Shown: positions 44,005-53,076 of the stretch, in pieces
Numbering within the stretch: position 1 is the stretch's first letter
Layout of the letters: every line of letters begins with the position of its first letter
Assembly: GCA_024275015.1 (NCBI GenBank)
Contig: JAJRZW010000058.1
Location: 56,123 to 120,122 of the forward strand
Direction of reading: 5' to 3'
Length of the DNA stretch: 64,000 nt
Source: Deltaproteobacteria bacterium
Lineage (GTDB): Bacteria; Desulfobacterota; Desulfobulbia; Desulfobulbales; JAJRZW01
Translations under genes and position numbers: made by a program
The notes under the pieces: generated by a model
The model's input: only the letters and a program-made list of their open reading frames with translations
Databases searched by the model: none
Told to the model about the DNA's origin: nothing

Positions 44005-45108
44005 ATGTCTGAATACCCACAACCCCGGAGTAGAAAACATCTCAGGTCAATCGGCCTGATACTGCTCTGCTTTCTCCTCCTGCCGTCGATATCCGCCAGT
44101 GTTGACGACCAGCGTTTTCAGTCGTACATCGAAAAACACGCCAACGGCTGGATTGACTGGAAAACCGGCCTGATTTACGGTATCGGCATCGGCGACGTGA
44201 AGAAAAACCGCAATAACCGCCCCCTGGCCCAGGGAGTCGGCGGCGTTCTGGCCTCGGGTAATATCGTCAAATTAGCCGCCGGACTCCACCTGGACGATGC
44301 CCGAACCCTTAAATCCCTCGGTGACGGCAAGGTAGTGATCAAACTCAAGGCCTTTATCCGTGACCGGGTCTATAAAAAAACCTTCTTTGAAAACAACGGC
44401 AACCCCTATTACGAAGTGATCAAGGTCGCCTCAATGAAAGGAATTTCCGGCCTTACCGCCAGACTTCTCGACACCCTGGCAAAAGACCCGATATGGCATG
44501 ATCTGCCGATCAAAAGCCCGAAGCAGCAGACAAGCCTCGACGCCGGCGAGGGCCCATGGCTGATCCTCGACGCCCGCAACCTGCCGGATGGCGAAAAGAT
44601 TCAGCCGGCGCTTTTGCCCAAAATAAAAAGCGAGACCGGCGAGGATATCTATGACGTCAAGCAGGTAGAACAGGCGGCTCTGGTAAATCGCGGGATGATG
44701 AGCTACGTGGTCACCGATACCCCGGCCGCCGACCTCCGCGCCGATTCCGGACTCATCGACCGCATCCTCGCAGCCGCCGGCCTGGTTATCGGCGTCCCCG
44801 AGGCCCAGGCCGTTACCCGGGAGGGAAATATCGCCGAAATCCCGATGTTCGGACGTCCCCCGGTGCGACAAGCGGCGCCGGTGGCAAGAAAATCCCGCCG
44901 CCGCCGGGGCAAATACATAGTCGTCGATGTAAACGCGGTTCAGGGCCTGACCAAAACCAACCTGGTAATCAGCGCCCGTGACGCCCTGGAGTTAAAAGAC
45001 GAAGACGCCTCCTCGCAGATTCTGCGCAAATGCCGGGTCATCGTCGTGGTCTCAAGCCCGGTGGGCGGAGTGGAGGGCAATCTGCCTATCTATATGGCAA
45101 AAAAATAA
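44005..45108 (+). CDS. Secreted protein of unknown function, cyclase operon
   Basis: The start ATG at 44005 follows GGGAGG. Residues 13-33 form a signal peptide or anchor (RSIGLILLCFLLLPSISAS). The mature part contains WIDWKTGLIYGIGIGDVKKN and an alternation of beta-rich segments, reminiscent of LPP20/FlgT-type periplasmic proteins, but the match is too weak to name. A disordered basic patch, KSRRRRGKY, lies near residue 305. It is followed 16 bp later by the CHASE2 adenylate cyclase, so it may be a periplasmic partner or input for its sensor domain. That is inference. Confidence 0.8.
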   Translation: MSEYPQPRSRKHLRSIGLILLCFLLLPSISASVDDQRFQSYIEKHANGWIDWKTGLIYGIGIGDVKKNRNNRPLAQGVGGVLASGNIVKLAAGLHLDDARTLKSLGDGKVVIKLKAFIRDRVYKKTFFENNGNPYYEVIKVASMKGISGLTARLLDTLAKDPIWHDLPIKSPKQQTSLDAGEGPWLILDARNLPDGEKIQPALLPKIKSETGEDIYDVKQVEQAALVNRGMMSYVVTDTPAADLRADSGLIDRILAAAGLVIGVPEAQAVTREGNIAEIPMFGRPPVRQAAPVARKSRRRRGKYIVVDVNAVQGLTKTNLVISARDALELKDEDASSQILRKCRVIVVVSSPVGGVEGNLPIYMAKK

Positions 45109-45124
45109 TCGCGGTGCTGAATCC

Positions 45125-47242
45125 ATGGGAGTAATGACCGGCAAGAGTCTGCGCCGCAATCAGATCATCGCCTCGGGGTCGGCCACCCTCCTGGTCGTCC
45201 TCCTGGTGACAACGGCGTATTCCCTCGGTTTCTTTGCCCGCAATGACAATTTTCTCTATGACCTTAATTACCGCTGGCGCGGCCCGACAGCGACGAGCAA
45301 CCAGGTCACCCTGGTTCTCATGGACGACCGGAGCGGCATCGACCTCAAACGCAAAAAGGGGAGCTGGTCACGCAAGAACCTGGCCCGGGGCCTGAATAAC
45401 CTCTGCCGGGCCGGGGCCGAGATCATCGGCCTTGACCTCATTCTTTCCGCCCCATCCCCTGAACCCGATGCCGACGCCATCCTCACCGCGGCCATGGACC
45501 GCTGCAATAACATCGTTCTCGCCCGGGTCTCCTCCGCCCCCGGCACCGGCGAAATCAATCCCCTGCCGCGTTTTCAGGCAGTGACCATAGGCGACGGCTT
45601 TATCGATCTTCCTCTTGATCCCGACGACGTCCTCCGCAAGATCAGGTTTTTCAATGCCAAAACCGCTGCGGGCGGCGGCCTGCAACTCCTGCCATCCTTC
45701 TCCCTTGAGTTGTCGCGAACCTTCCTCAACCTTGATTTCACCTTTGACTTTTCCGATCCGGAATACTTTGTCATGGGCGACCCCCGGGGGGGAAACCTGC
45801 GCCTGCCCTATCCCGATCTTCTCATCAACTATTACGGCGACTTCACCCAGTTTACCAACCTGCGTTATAGTGACGTGGTTCTGAACCAATTCGACCCGGC
45901 AAGCGTGCGCGGCAGGATCATCATCATCGGCAGTACCATGATCAGTCAGAAAGACTATTTCTCCACCCCATATTCCCGCTTTCAACGGGGAGTAAACCGC
46001 TTTCAGGACAAGTTCGGCAAGCTGGTTGACCGGGTTCTGGGGGCCAAAGAACCCGGGCTTGCCTGCCACGCCCACGCCATCGAGACCATTCTCAACCAGA
46101 CCTTCATCACCACCGTCAATCGCAGAAATATCATCATCCTTATCTCTCTCCTCGGCCTTGTCGGCCTTGTCTTTCATATCAGCAGCAACATGACCATGGA
46201 GATCACCTTCCTGGTTGCGGGTATTTTCGGGGTATTGGCGGCCGCCTACCTTGCCTTTGTCAAGTTCGATATCCGCGTTGACACCGCCGGGATACTCTAC
46301 GTCCTCGCCGGACAATTTATTGCCGGTACCGTGTTGCAGAAGGCGTTTAACCTCAAAAAAAGCTCCATGGTCACAAACCTCTTCGGCAAATACGTCTCCT
46401 CGGCGGTGGTCAATGAGATCATCCGTGGCGATCTCGCCACCACCCTTGAGGGAAGAAGGGCGGAACTGACCATCCTGTTCTCCGATCTCCGCGACTTCAC
46501 CACTCTGTCAGAAAACCTGGGAGCCCGGGACACCGGCATCCTCCTGAACCGATATTTCGACACCATGATTCCGGTGGTTTTTGAGCAGAAAGGGACTCTG
46601 GACAAACTCATGGGTGACGCGATCATGGCCTTTTTCGGTGCCCCTCTGGCCCTGCCCGATCACCCGGAGCGGGCCGCGATCAGCGCTTTATTAATGATGA
46701 AAAAACTGGCGGAGATCAAAAAAAATCCCGATATTCCCGGGGCGGAAAAACTGAACATCGGTATCGGCATCAACACCGGCGCGGTCACGGTGGGCAACCT
46801 AGGCAGCAATGTCTTCATGGATTACACCATTGTCGGCGACGCGGTAAACCTCGCCAGCCGCCTTGAGGGAATCAACAAGGTTTACGGCAGCAATATCATC
46901 ATCAGCGAATTCACCGCCGCTGACCTCGACAAAAAGCGATTCATCACCCGCGAGCTTGATCTCGTCAAGGTAAAGGGCAAAAAAAAGGCGGTGCGGATCT
47001 TCGAGCTTGCCGGGTTCGCCGCCGATCTTGAACCGGCCGATATTGAACGTATCACCGTCTTTGAACAGGGCCTGACCGCCTATCGCAAACAGCAATGGGA
47101 TCAGGCCACGGAAGAGTTTAAAAAGGTCGTTACCGCGAACAACGACCGCGCCGCCGCCCTCTACCTTGAGCGGATCGCGCTCATGAAGAACAATCCCCCG
47201 GGAGCCGACTGGGATGGGGTCACCGCCTTTGACCACAAATAA
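45125..47242 (+). CDS. CHASE2-domain adenylate cyclase (class III)
   Basis: The 705-residue membrane protein has an N-terminal helix (about 17-37), a periplasmic CHASE2 sensor domain (about 45-330, LDLILSAPSPEPDAD), three membrane helices (about 335-410) and a class III cyclase domain (about 440-620). The cyclase domain keeps the metal aspartates (LFSDLRDFTTL and DKLMGDAIMAFFG) and the adenine-selecting lysine and aspartate pattern (DKLMGD, MDYTIVGDAVNLASRL). A helical tail follows. It is predicted to make cAMP in response to a periplasmic signal. It shares an operon with a secreted protein and an XPB-like helicase (29-bp overlap). Confidence 0.93.
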   Translation: MGVMTGKSLRRNQIIASGSATLLVVLLVTTAYSLGFFARNDNFLYDLNYRWRGPTATSNQVTLVLMDDRSGIDLKRKKGSWSRKNLARGLNNLCRAGAEIIGLDLILSAPSPEPDADAILTAAMDRCNNIVLARVSSAPGTGEINPLPRFQAVTIGDGFIDLPLDPDDVLRKIRFFNAKTAAGGGLQLLPSFSLELSRTFLNLDFTFDFSDPEYFVMGDPRGGNLRLPYPDLLINYYGDFTQFTNLRYSDVVLNQFDPASVRGRIIIIGSTMISQKDYFSTPYSRFQRGVNRFQDKFGKLVDRVLGAKEPGLACHAHAIETILNQTFITTVNRRNIIILISLLGLVGLVFHISSNMTMEITFLVAGIFGVLAAAYLAFVKFDIRVDTAGILYVLAGQFIAGTVLQKAFNLKKSSMVTNLFGKYVSSAVVNEIIRGDLATTLEGRRAELTILFSDLRDFTTLSENLGARDTGILLNRYFDTMIPVVFEQKGTLDKLMGDAIMAFFGAPLALPDHPERAAISALLMMKKLAEIKKNPDIPGAEKLNIGIGINTGAVTVGNLGSNVFMDYTIVGDAVNLASRLEGINKVYGSNIIISEFTAADLDKKRFITRELDLVKVKGKKKAVRIFELAGFAADLEPADIERITVFEQGLTAYRKQQWDQATEEFKKVVTANNDRAAALYLERIALMKNNPPGADWDGVTAFDHK

Positions 47243-48617
47243 GATCATCCTCAAGGTGACGGCCGACTGCCTCCTTTCCGGGGCTCCGGATACGGTGATA
47301 AAAAAGATTCGCCGCGACCTGAGCATCACCAATCCCAAATATCGTGACGCGCAGAAATACGGGCGCTTTATCGGCAAAAAACTAAAACCCCGACTTGAAT
47401 TCTTCACCATCGAAAAAAACGCCATCCGCTTTCCCCGCGGCTACGCCAACCAGGCGGTGCTCCTCTGCCGCAGACTTGCCGGCGGCGATCCCGTAATCGA
47501 CGACCGGCGCCTGAGCCATAAGGAGATTGACCTCTCGTTTAAAGGCAGGCTGCGGCCCTACCAGGAGAAGGCCCTGGATGACGCCCTCAGGCATGATTTC
47601 GGGGTCATCGAGGCCGCCACCGGCAGCGGCAAGACCGTTATCGGCCTGGCAACCATCGCGGCGCGGAAACAGCCGGCCCTGATCCTGGTCCACAGCCGCG
47701 AACTTTTTTATCAATGGGCGGAACAGATCAAAAAGTTCCTCGGAGTTGAGGCCGGGATGGTGGGGGACGGCAAATTCAGCCCGGCGGCGGTGACCGTTGC
47801 CATTGTCAATTCCGCCAAGAAACGGATGGATGAAATCAAGACCAGGTTCGGCCTCGTCTGCGTTGACGAATGCCACCGGGTACCTTCGTCAATGTTCACC
47901 GAGGTGGTAAAGAACTTCCCCTGCCGCTACTCACTCGGGCTTTCAGCCACCGCCTTCCGTCGCGACGGCCTCACCGAATTGATCAACCTCTTTTTAGGCG
48001 AATCCGTCCATCAGGTGGACCAGGAAGAGCTTGAAAAAAACGGCGCCATCCTGCGCCCTGAATACATCCAGCGGCCCACTGCCTTTCGTTTTTTCTATCG
48101 CGATAATTACCAGGAGATGCTGTCGAAACTCACCAAAAACCACGACCGCAACCGCCTGATTGCCGCCGACGTGGCGCGGGAGGCCCGAGGTGAACCCGGG
48201 ACCATGCTGGTGGTGAGCGACCGGGTCGAACACTGCGAAAACCTCGCCTGGCTCATCGCCGCCGTCGACCGTGACCTGAAGGTTAAGATCCTCACCGGAC
48301 GGATGAAGGCCGAAGACCGCAGCGAGGTAATCGAAGCGGTCAAAAACGACGAGATCGACGTCCTCGTCGCCACCCTGCAGCTGATCGGCGAGGGCTTTGA
48401 CTGTCCGGGCCTGCGGGGGCTGTTTCTCACCACCCCGATCCGCTTCAGCGGCCGCCTCCTCCAGGTGGTGGGGCGGATACTCCGGCCCTGCGCCGGCAAG
48501 ACCCCAAAGGTGTTTGACTATGTCGACCAGGTGGGGGTGTTGAAGGCCTCGGCCAGAAGCCGGGCCCGGCTGTTCATCGCTTCAGACGATCAAGGAGAGC
48601 TTCTGTTTCAGGGATAA
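47214..48617 (+). CDS. Superfamily 2 DNA helicase, XPB-like
   Basis: The 467-residue protein has Walker A AATGSGKT (about residues 136-143), the DECH box in VCVDECHRVPS, LGLSATAFRRDG (motif III) and QVVGRILRPC (motif VI). This resembles short bacterial XPB/YqhH-like DEAD/DEAH helicases. The first 100 residues are an additional basic domain. The start overlaps the cyclase gene, which suggests co-expression without an obvious functional link. Its 3' end overlaps the convergent HAD gene by 44 bp. Confidence 0.88.
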   Translation: MGSPPLTTNKIILKVTADCLLSGAPDTVIKKIRRDLSITNPKYRDAQKYGRFIGKKLKPRLEFFTIEKNAIRFPRGYANQAVLLCRRLAGGDPVIDDRRLSHKEIDLSFKGRLRPYQEKALDDALRHDFGVIEAATGSGKTVIGLATIAARKQPALILVHSRELFYQWAEQIKKFLGVEAGMVGDGKFSPAAVTVAIVNSAKKRMDEIKTRFGLVCVDECHRVPSSMFTEVVKNFPCRYSLGLSATAFRRDGLTELINLFLGESVHQVDQEELEKNGAILRPEYIQRPTAFRFFYRDNYQEMLSKLTKNHDRNRLIAADVAREARGEPGTMLVVSDRVEHCENLAWLIAAVDRDLKVKILTGRMKAEDRSEVIEAVKNDEIDVLVATLQLIGEGFDCPGLRGLFLTTPIRFSGRLLQVVGRILRPCAGKTPKVFDYVDQVGVLKASARSRARLFIASDDQGELLFQG

Positions 48618-49422
48618 AATGGACCAGGCCCTCGAGGAGCCCGGCACTGTAATTGCCGTTCATCCCCATGAACCCGCCCCGGGCGAGATAAAGCAGATCG
48701 GCATGGCCCGAGGCGTCCGAGCGACGCAGGGCCTCCCGCCGTACCGCCCCGGCGGCATTGGCCACCAGCACCGCCGGGATCTCGCTTGCCAGAACCTCGA
48801 GATCATTGCCCGAGTCGCCGGCAAAGATCGTCCGCCTCCTGTTCACCCCTAAAAAACCCAAAAGAAAACGGGCCGCGTGGAGCTTGTCCGCCTTTGGCGG
48901 CAACAGGTCGAGAAGCCCCTGATTCGAGGTCTCGTCAACGCTCGCGACCACATTAACCGCCGCCGCCATAGGGCCAAGACGGAGAGCGAGCTCGGCCATG
49001 GGATCACCACGGCCGGGATCCCAGTAAAAACTCAACTTGTAAGGGGTCTGTTTGTCCTCCTCCTGCAAAACAAAGGCGGGAGAGGGAGCAAGGGCCGCGG
49101 CAAGATCACGGCGCAGGGCGGCGGGGAAACCACCCTGAAAGCTCTCACGCCACTCTGCAAGATCTTCCCACTGCCAGGGCGCGGAACGATATATGACGGT
49201 GCCGACATCACATACACCATAGGCGGGCAGGGGAAGATCGTATTCCGCCACCGCCCCCTGCAAAAGCGCGAGGCTGCGGCCGGTTATATAAACAATATCC
49301 ACGTTTTCATCGGCCGCGAGAGCGCGGAGAAGGGGACGGGCCGGGGCGGATTCATCCTGATCGCCATTGGGAATAATGGTTCGGTCGAGATCAGCCAGAA
49401 TCAGAATCTTGTCCGCGATCAT
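48574..49422 (-). CDS. HAD-IIB phosphatase (sucrose-phosphate phosphatase-like)
   Basis: The 282-residue protein has ILADLDRTII (nucleophile Asp), TGRSLALLQ (motif II) and FAGDSGNDLEVL (motif IV), the pattern of sucrose-6-phosphate or mannosyl-3-phosphoglycerate phosphatases. The substrate is not resolved. No matching synthase is seen nearby. It follows the TauE gene by one base, with AGGAG before its ATG. Confidence 0.82.
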   Translation of the reverse strand: MIADKILILADLDRTIIPNGDQDESAPARPLLRALAADENVDIVYITGRSLALLQGAVAEYDLPLPAYGVCDVGTVIYRSAPWQWEDLAEWRESFQGGFPAALRRDLAAALAPSPAFVLQEEDKQTPYKLSFYWDPGRGDPMAELALRLGPMAAAVNVVASVDETSNQGLLDLLPPKADKLHAARFLLGFLGVNRRRTIFAGDSGNDLEVLASEIPAVLVANAAGAVRREALRRSDASGHADLLYLARGGFMGMNGNYSAGLLEGLVHFIPETEALLDRLKR

Positions 49423-49423
49423 T

Positions 49424-50155
49424 TCATATACTCCTGAATATCAGAACCACGCCCATGAACAGAAGAAAGCCGATGACCAGACGACGATAACGGCGGTCGT
49501 CAACGCGCCGGGAAAGCCTCTCGCCGAAATGGACGCCGCAGAATACCGCCGGAGCGCTGACGGCGAAGAGATACAGAACCCCGGCCGTCATCAGCCCGGC
49601 CCCCAGGTGTGAGAGGGCGATCATAATCCCGGTAATAAAAAAAAAACCGGCAAAGGTTGCCTTGATCTCAACCGCGCTCCGGTCAAGAGCGCTTAAATAG
49701 ATAATGGTCGGCGGCCCCCCGGCGCTGAAGGCGGCGCCGATGGCCCCGGTGCCGAATCCGGCGACAAAGCCCAGGGACGACGATGGCCGCCGGAGCCGTT
49801 CCCCTCTGGCGGCAAGGGCGTAAATGACATAAAGGAGGACAAAAATCCCAAGCAGTAATTGCAGGACATCGGCCGGGGCCCGGGAAAGGATAACAGTTCC
49901 GACCGCGACCCCGGGAACGCATCCGCAGACCAGGGGCAGAATCAGCTCACGGCGCAGGTCGCAACGCAGATGCCAGCAGAGAGCGGCGGTGACCAGAAGA
50001 CCGTTCAATACCGTGAACGGCACCACGGTCTTAATCGGCATGAAAAGGCTCAGGATCGGCACCGCCAGCAGAGCGGAGCCAAAACCGATCGCCCCTTGAA
50101 TAAAACCGGCGGCAAAGACCACCATAATCATTATCGCAAGCTGCATGATATCCAT
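49424..50155 (-). CDS. TauE/SafE family membrane transporter
   Basis: The 243-residue protein has seven or eight hydrophobic segments and the two family repeats, each with a glycine-rich motif (FIQGAIGFGSALLAVP and FGTGAIGAAFSAGGPP). Members export sulfite, sulfoacetate or similar anions. I start at ATG 50155. An open frame continues 195 residues upstream but that part lies antisense to hrpB. It forms a pair with the HAD phosphatase. Confidence 0.85.
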   Translation of the reverse strand: MDIMQLAIMIMVVFAAGFIQGAIGFGSALLAVPILSLFMPIKTVVPFTVLNGLLVTAALCWHLRCDLRRELILPLVCGCVPGVAVGTVILSRAPADVLQLLLGIFVLLYVIYALAARGERLRRPSSSLGFVAGFGTGAIGAAFSAGGPPTIIYLSALDRSAVEIKATFAGFFFITGIMIALSHLGAGLMTAGVLYLFAVSAPAVFCGVHFGERLSRRVDDRRYRRLVIGFLLFMGVVLIFRSI

Positions 50156-50234
50156 GGAATAAGGGTAACCGGGGGAGGCGGAAAAGGCAAAAGAGCGGTT
50201 TACGGTTGTCGGTCGGCGGTTTACCGTAACGCTC

Positions 50235-52733
50235 ATGGAGTCTATAGAAAGCATAATTCCGAAGCTCTCCGCCGCCCTGGCCGATACCGGGACCGCCGTC
50301 CTGTCGGCGCCTCCGGGGAGCGGCAAGACCACCATCGTCCCCCTGGCCCTGGCAAAACAGACCTGGCTTGACGGGAGGAAGATCATCATCCTTGAACCCC
50401 GGCGCCTTGCCGCCCGCCTCGCGGCCCGGAGAATGGCGGAAAACCTGGGAGAGGAGGTGGGGGAAACGGTGGGATTGCTAATCCGCTTTGAAAAAAGAAC
50501 CGGCCCGAACACAAAAATCATCGTCGCCACCGAAGGGGTCCTGACCCGGATACTCCAGGACGACCCGGAACTGCCCGGCTGCGGCCTGGTCATCTTTGAC
50601 GAGTTCCACGAACGCTCCCTTGAGGCCGATCTCGGCCTGGCCTTCACCCTTGACGTTAAAAAAAATCTCCGCCCCGATCTCGGAGTCCTGATAATGAGCG
50701 CCACCCTCGACTGCGCCGGGATCTCCGCCTTTCTGGACAATTGCCCGATTATCCGCGGCGGCAGCCGCAGCTATCCGGTGGAAACGATTTACCTTGACCT
50801 CCACGGGGATGCGGCCGATTTCAACCACTTTGATTTTCATCGTCTGTGCCGCCTCGCCGCCGCCGCGATCCAACGGGTCCTGGCCGGGGAGGAAGGCGAT
50901 ATCCTCGTCTTTCTCCCCGGTACCGGTGAAATCCGCAAGGTAACGGAACTCATCGCTCCGAAACTTGCCGCCGGAGAGGTACTGCGGCCCCTTTACGGCG
51001 ACCTCTCCCGGGCCGCACAGGATCGGGCCATCCTCCCGGACCCGGAAAACAGACGGATAATTCTGGCCACCGCGGTGGCCGAGACCTCAATCACCATCGA
51101 GGGAATCAGCATCGTGATCGACTCCGGCTTTGCCCGCCGCCCCCGTTTTGATCCCGGCCGGGGCATGACCAGGCTTGAAACGGTGCGAGTGACAAGGGCC
51201 GAGGCCACCCAGCGAAGCGGACGGGCAGGGCGCGTAGCCCCCGGGCGCTGCTACCGCCTCTGGCCCGGGAACTGTCACACAAGCCTGCTCGCGGCCCCGG
51301 CCCCGGAGAGCAGAAACGCCGACCTCTCCCCCCTGGTCCTTGAGCTCAAGCGATGGGGAGTGAGCAGCGCCGCGGAACTGCAATGGCTTGATCCGCCGCC
51401 TCCATCGGCCTTCAACCACGCCCTTGCTCTGCTGCAACGGCTTGGTTTTATTGACAATCACGGTCTAAGCGGCATGGGACGGCGGGCGGCGCGGATTCCG
51501 GCCCATCCAAGGCTTGCGGCAATGATCATCGCCGGGGAAAAACTCGGCTGTCCCGCTCTGGCCTGCGACCTGGCCGCCATTATCTCCGAACGTGACCCCC
51601 TTGGCGGACCCGAATCCCCGGCCGATCTGGAACTGCGCCTCGACCTGATCCAGGGCCGGAAAAAACCTGCCGCCGGAACAGTGAAAAATATCATCCGCAC
51701 CGCCGCCCTCCTTGGCCGGGGCGTGACGGCGGAAGACAAAAAAGGGCGGGAAATGGCGGCGGTAATAATCGCCGCAGGATATCCCGACCGCGTCGCCCGC
51801 CAACGCCAGGGTTCCCGGGACAACTACCGCCTCGCCTCCGGCGCCGGCGCCCGGTTGCGGCAACACGACCCCTTGGGCAAAAATGAGTTTCTGGTCATTG
51901 CCGGTCTCGGCCGGGGCCAGTCCCGAATACCGCGAATCAACCTGGCCATTGCCGCGGATATCGAAGAATTGCGGCAATACCTCCCTCATCTCTTCCGGGT
52001 CGAAGAAAAGGTGTTCTGGGCTCAGAAATCAGGACGGGTAAAGGCCGTGTCCCGCCGCATCTGCGGTCTGCTCGTCTGCGGGGAAAGCAGGCTGCCGCCG
52101 CCGGATCCTGAGACAGCCTTCAAGGTCATGGAGGAAGGAATCAGCAAGGCGGGAGAAATCCCGTTCAGCTTCAGCGCCGCGGCCCGCGGCCTGCAGGAAC
52201 GAATCGCCGCCGCCCGGCGGTTTGACCCCGGGGGCGGCTGGCCCGAGGTTGATGACAAGGCCCTCATGGTCTCCATTGGCCAATGGCTCCCGGCCTGGAT
52301 CGGCAATAACATCAGCCTCGCCGCAATAAAAAAAATCGACATGGCCGCGGTCATCGCCTTCATCATCGGCCCCGCCCGGCAGCAGCAACTCAACCACGAC
52401 CTGCCCGAGACCATCACCACCCCGGGCGGCAGCCGGATAAAAATAAAGTACCCCGTCAACGGTCCGCCGGTGATGGCGGTGCGGCTGCAGGAAATGTTCA
52501 GCTGCAAGAAAACCCCGGCGGTGATGAACGGCCGGGTGGGGCTGCTGTTGCACCTGTTAAACCCGGCCATGCGGCCGGTGCAGGTGACCGGCGACCTGGA
52601 ATCATTCTGGAACAACGGCTATAAAGAGGTAAAAAAACAATTGGCTGGCCGCTACCCCAAGCACCCCTGGCCCGACGACCCGGCCGCGGCCCAACCGTGG
52701 CGGCCGGGAAAGGGTCGGCGACAGAAAACCTGA
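50235..52733 (+). CDS. hrpB: ATP-dependent RNA helicase HrpB
   Basis: The 832-residue DEAH-box helicase shows Walker A SAPPGSGKTT (residues 24-33), IFDEFHERS (motif II, about 120-128), SATLD (motif III) and TQRSGRAGRVAPGRCYRLW (motif VI), followed by the HrpB-specific C-terminal domain with MRPVQVTGDLESFWNNGYKE split across its end. The length is normal. It is divergent from the TauE gene with an 80-bp spacer and has no clear Shine-Dalgarno. Confidence 0.95.
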   Translation: MESIESIIPKLSAALADTGTAVLSAPPGSGKTTIVPLALAKQTWLDGRKIIILEPRRLAARLAARRMAENLGEEVGETVGLLIRFEKRTGPNTKIIVATEGVLTRILQDDPELPGCGLVIFDEFHERSLEADLGLAFTLDVKKNLRPDLGVLIMSATLDCAGISAFLDNCPIIRGGSRSYPVETIYLDLHGDAADFNHFDFHRLCRLAAAAIQRVLAGEEGDILVFLPGTGEIRKVTELIAPKLAAGEVLRPLYGDLSRAAQDRAILPDPENRRIILATAVAETSITIEGISIVIDSGFARRPRFDPGRGMTRLETVRVTRAEATQRSGRAGRVAPGRCYRLWPGNCHTSLLAAPAPESRNADLSPLVLELKRWGVSSAAELQWLDPPPPSAFNHALALLQRLGFIDNHGLSGMGRRAARIPAHPRLAAMIIAGEKLGCPALACDLAAIISERDPLGGPESPADLELRLDLIQGRKKPAAGTVKNIIRTAALLGRGVTAEDKKGREMAAVIIAAGYPDRVARQRQGSRDNYRLASGAGARLRQHDPLGKNEFLVIAGLGRGQSRIPRINLAIAADIEELRQYLPHLFRVEEKVFWAQKSGRVKAVSRRICGLLVCGESRLPPPDPETAFKVMEEGISKAGEIPFSFSAAARGLQERIAAARRFDPGGGWPEVDDKALMVSIGQWLPAWIGNNISLAAIKKIDMAAVIAFIIGPARQQQLNHDLPETITTPGGSRIKIKYPVNGPPVMAVRLQEMFSCKKTPAVMNGRVGLLLHLLNPAMRPVQVTGDLESFWNNGYKEVKKQLAGRYPKHPWPDDPAAAQPWRPGKGRRQKT

Positions 52734-52754
52734 ACCTAAGGGAAAAGAACTGGA

Positions 52755-52985
52755 ATGAAAAAAAGACGCGGGCAAAAAATAAAAATATTCCGCCAGGCGG
52801 AATTGGCCCCCGGCGACCGTATCCACATCACCGACGGCCCTCGCAGGGGCGACTGGGAGGTGGCAGCGGCGAGTGAAAAAAATCTCACCCTGCGCTGCCC
52901 GGTGAGCGGCCGGGAGTTCACCTGGACCCGGTTCTGCTACCTGCTGGAAGAAAGGGAACAGCCCTGGCCATTAAAGGAACACTGA
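52755..52985 (+). CDS. Small hypothetical protein, 76 residues
   Basis: The protein is basic at its N-terminus and contains the beta-rich stretch ELAPGDRIHITDGPRRGDWE and CPVSGREFTWTRF, which resembles a small SH3- or KOW-like barrel. AAGGGA lies in a suitable position upstream. It follows hrpB by 21 bp on the same strand and may be co-expressed. I do not recognise the family. Confidence 0.6.
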   Translation: MKKRRGQKIKIFRQAELAPGDRIHITDGPRRGDWEVAAASEKNLTLRCPVSGREFTWTRFCYLLEEREQPWPLKEH

Positions 52986-53076
52986 CCCCGTGAGGAATTT
53001 TGAGCTGATCCCGTATAACCTGCCTGTGTGATGCTACGACAAATCGATGGCCATTTTAAACCCTGCGGCAAAAGAG

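Noticed and set aside
45368..46315. Open frame of 315 codons on the minus strand
   Set aside because: Antisense to the CHASE2 cyclase, which has a clear domain structure.
50156..50740. N-terminal extension of the TauE-like protein
   Set aside because: The extra 195 residues are antisense to hrpB and basic/serine-rich without membrane character. The family start is at 50155.
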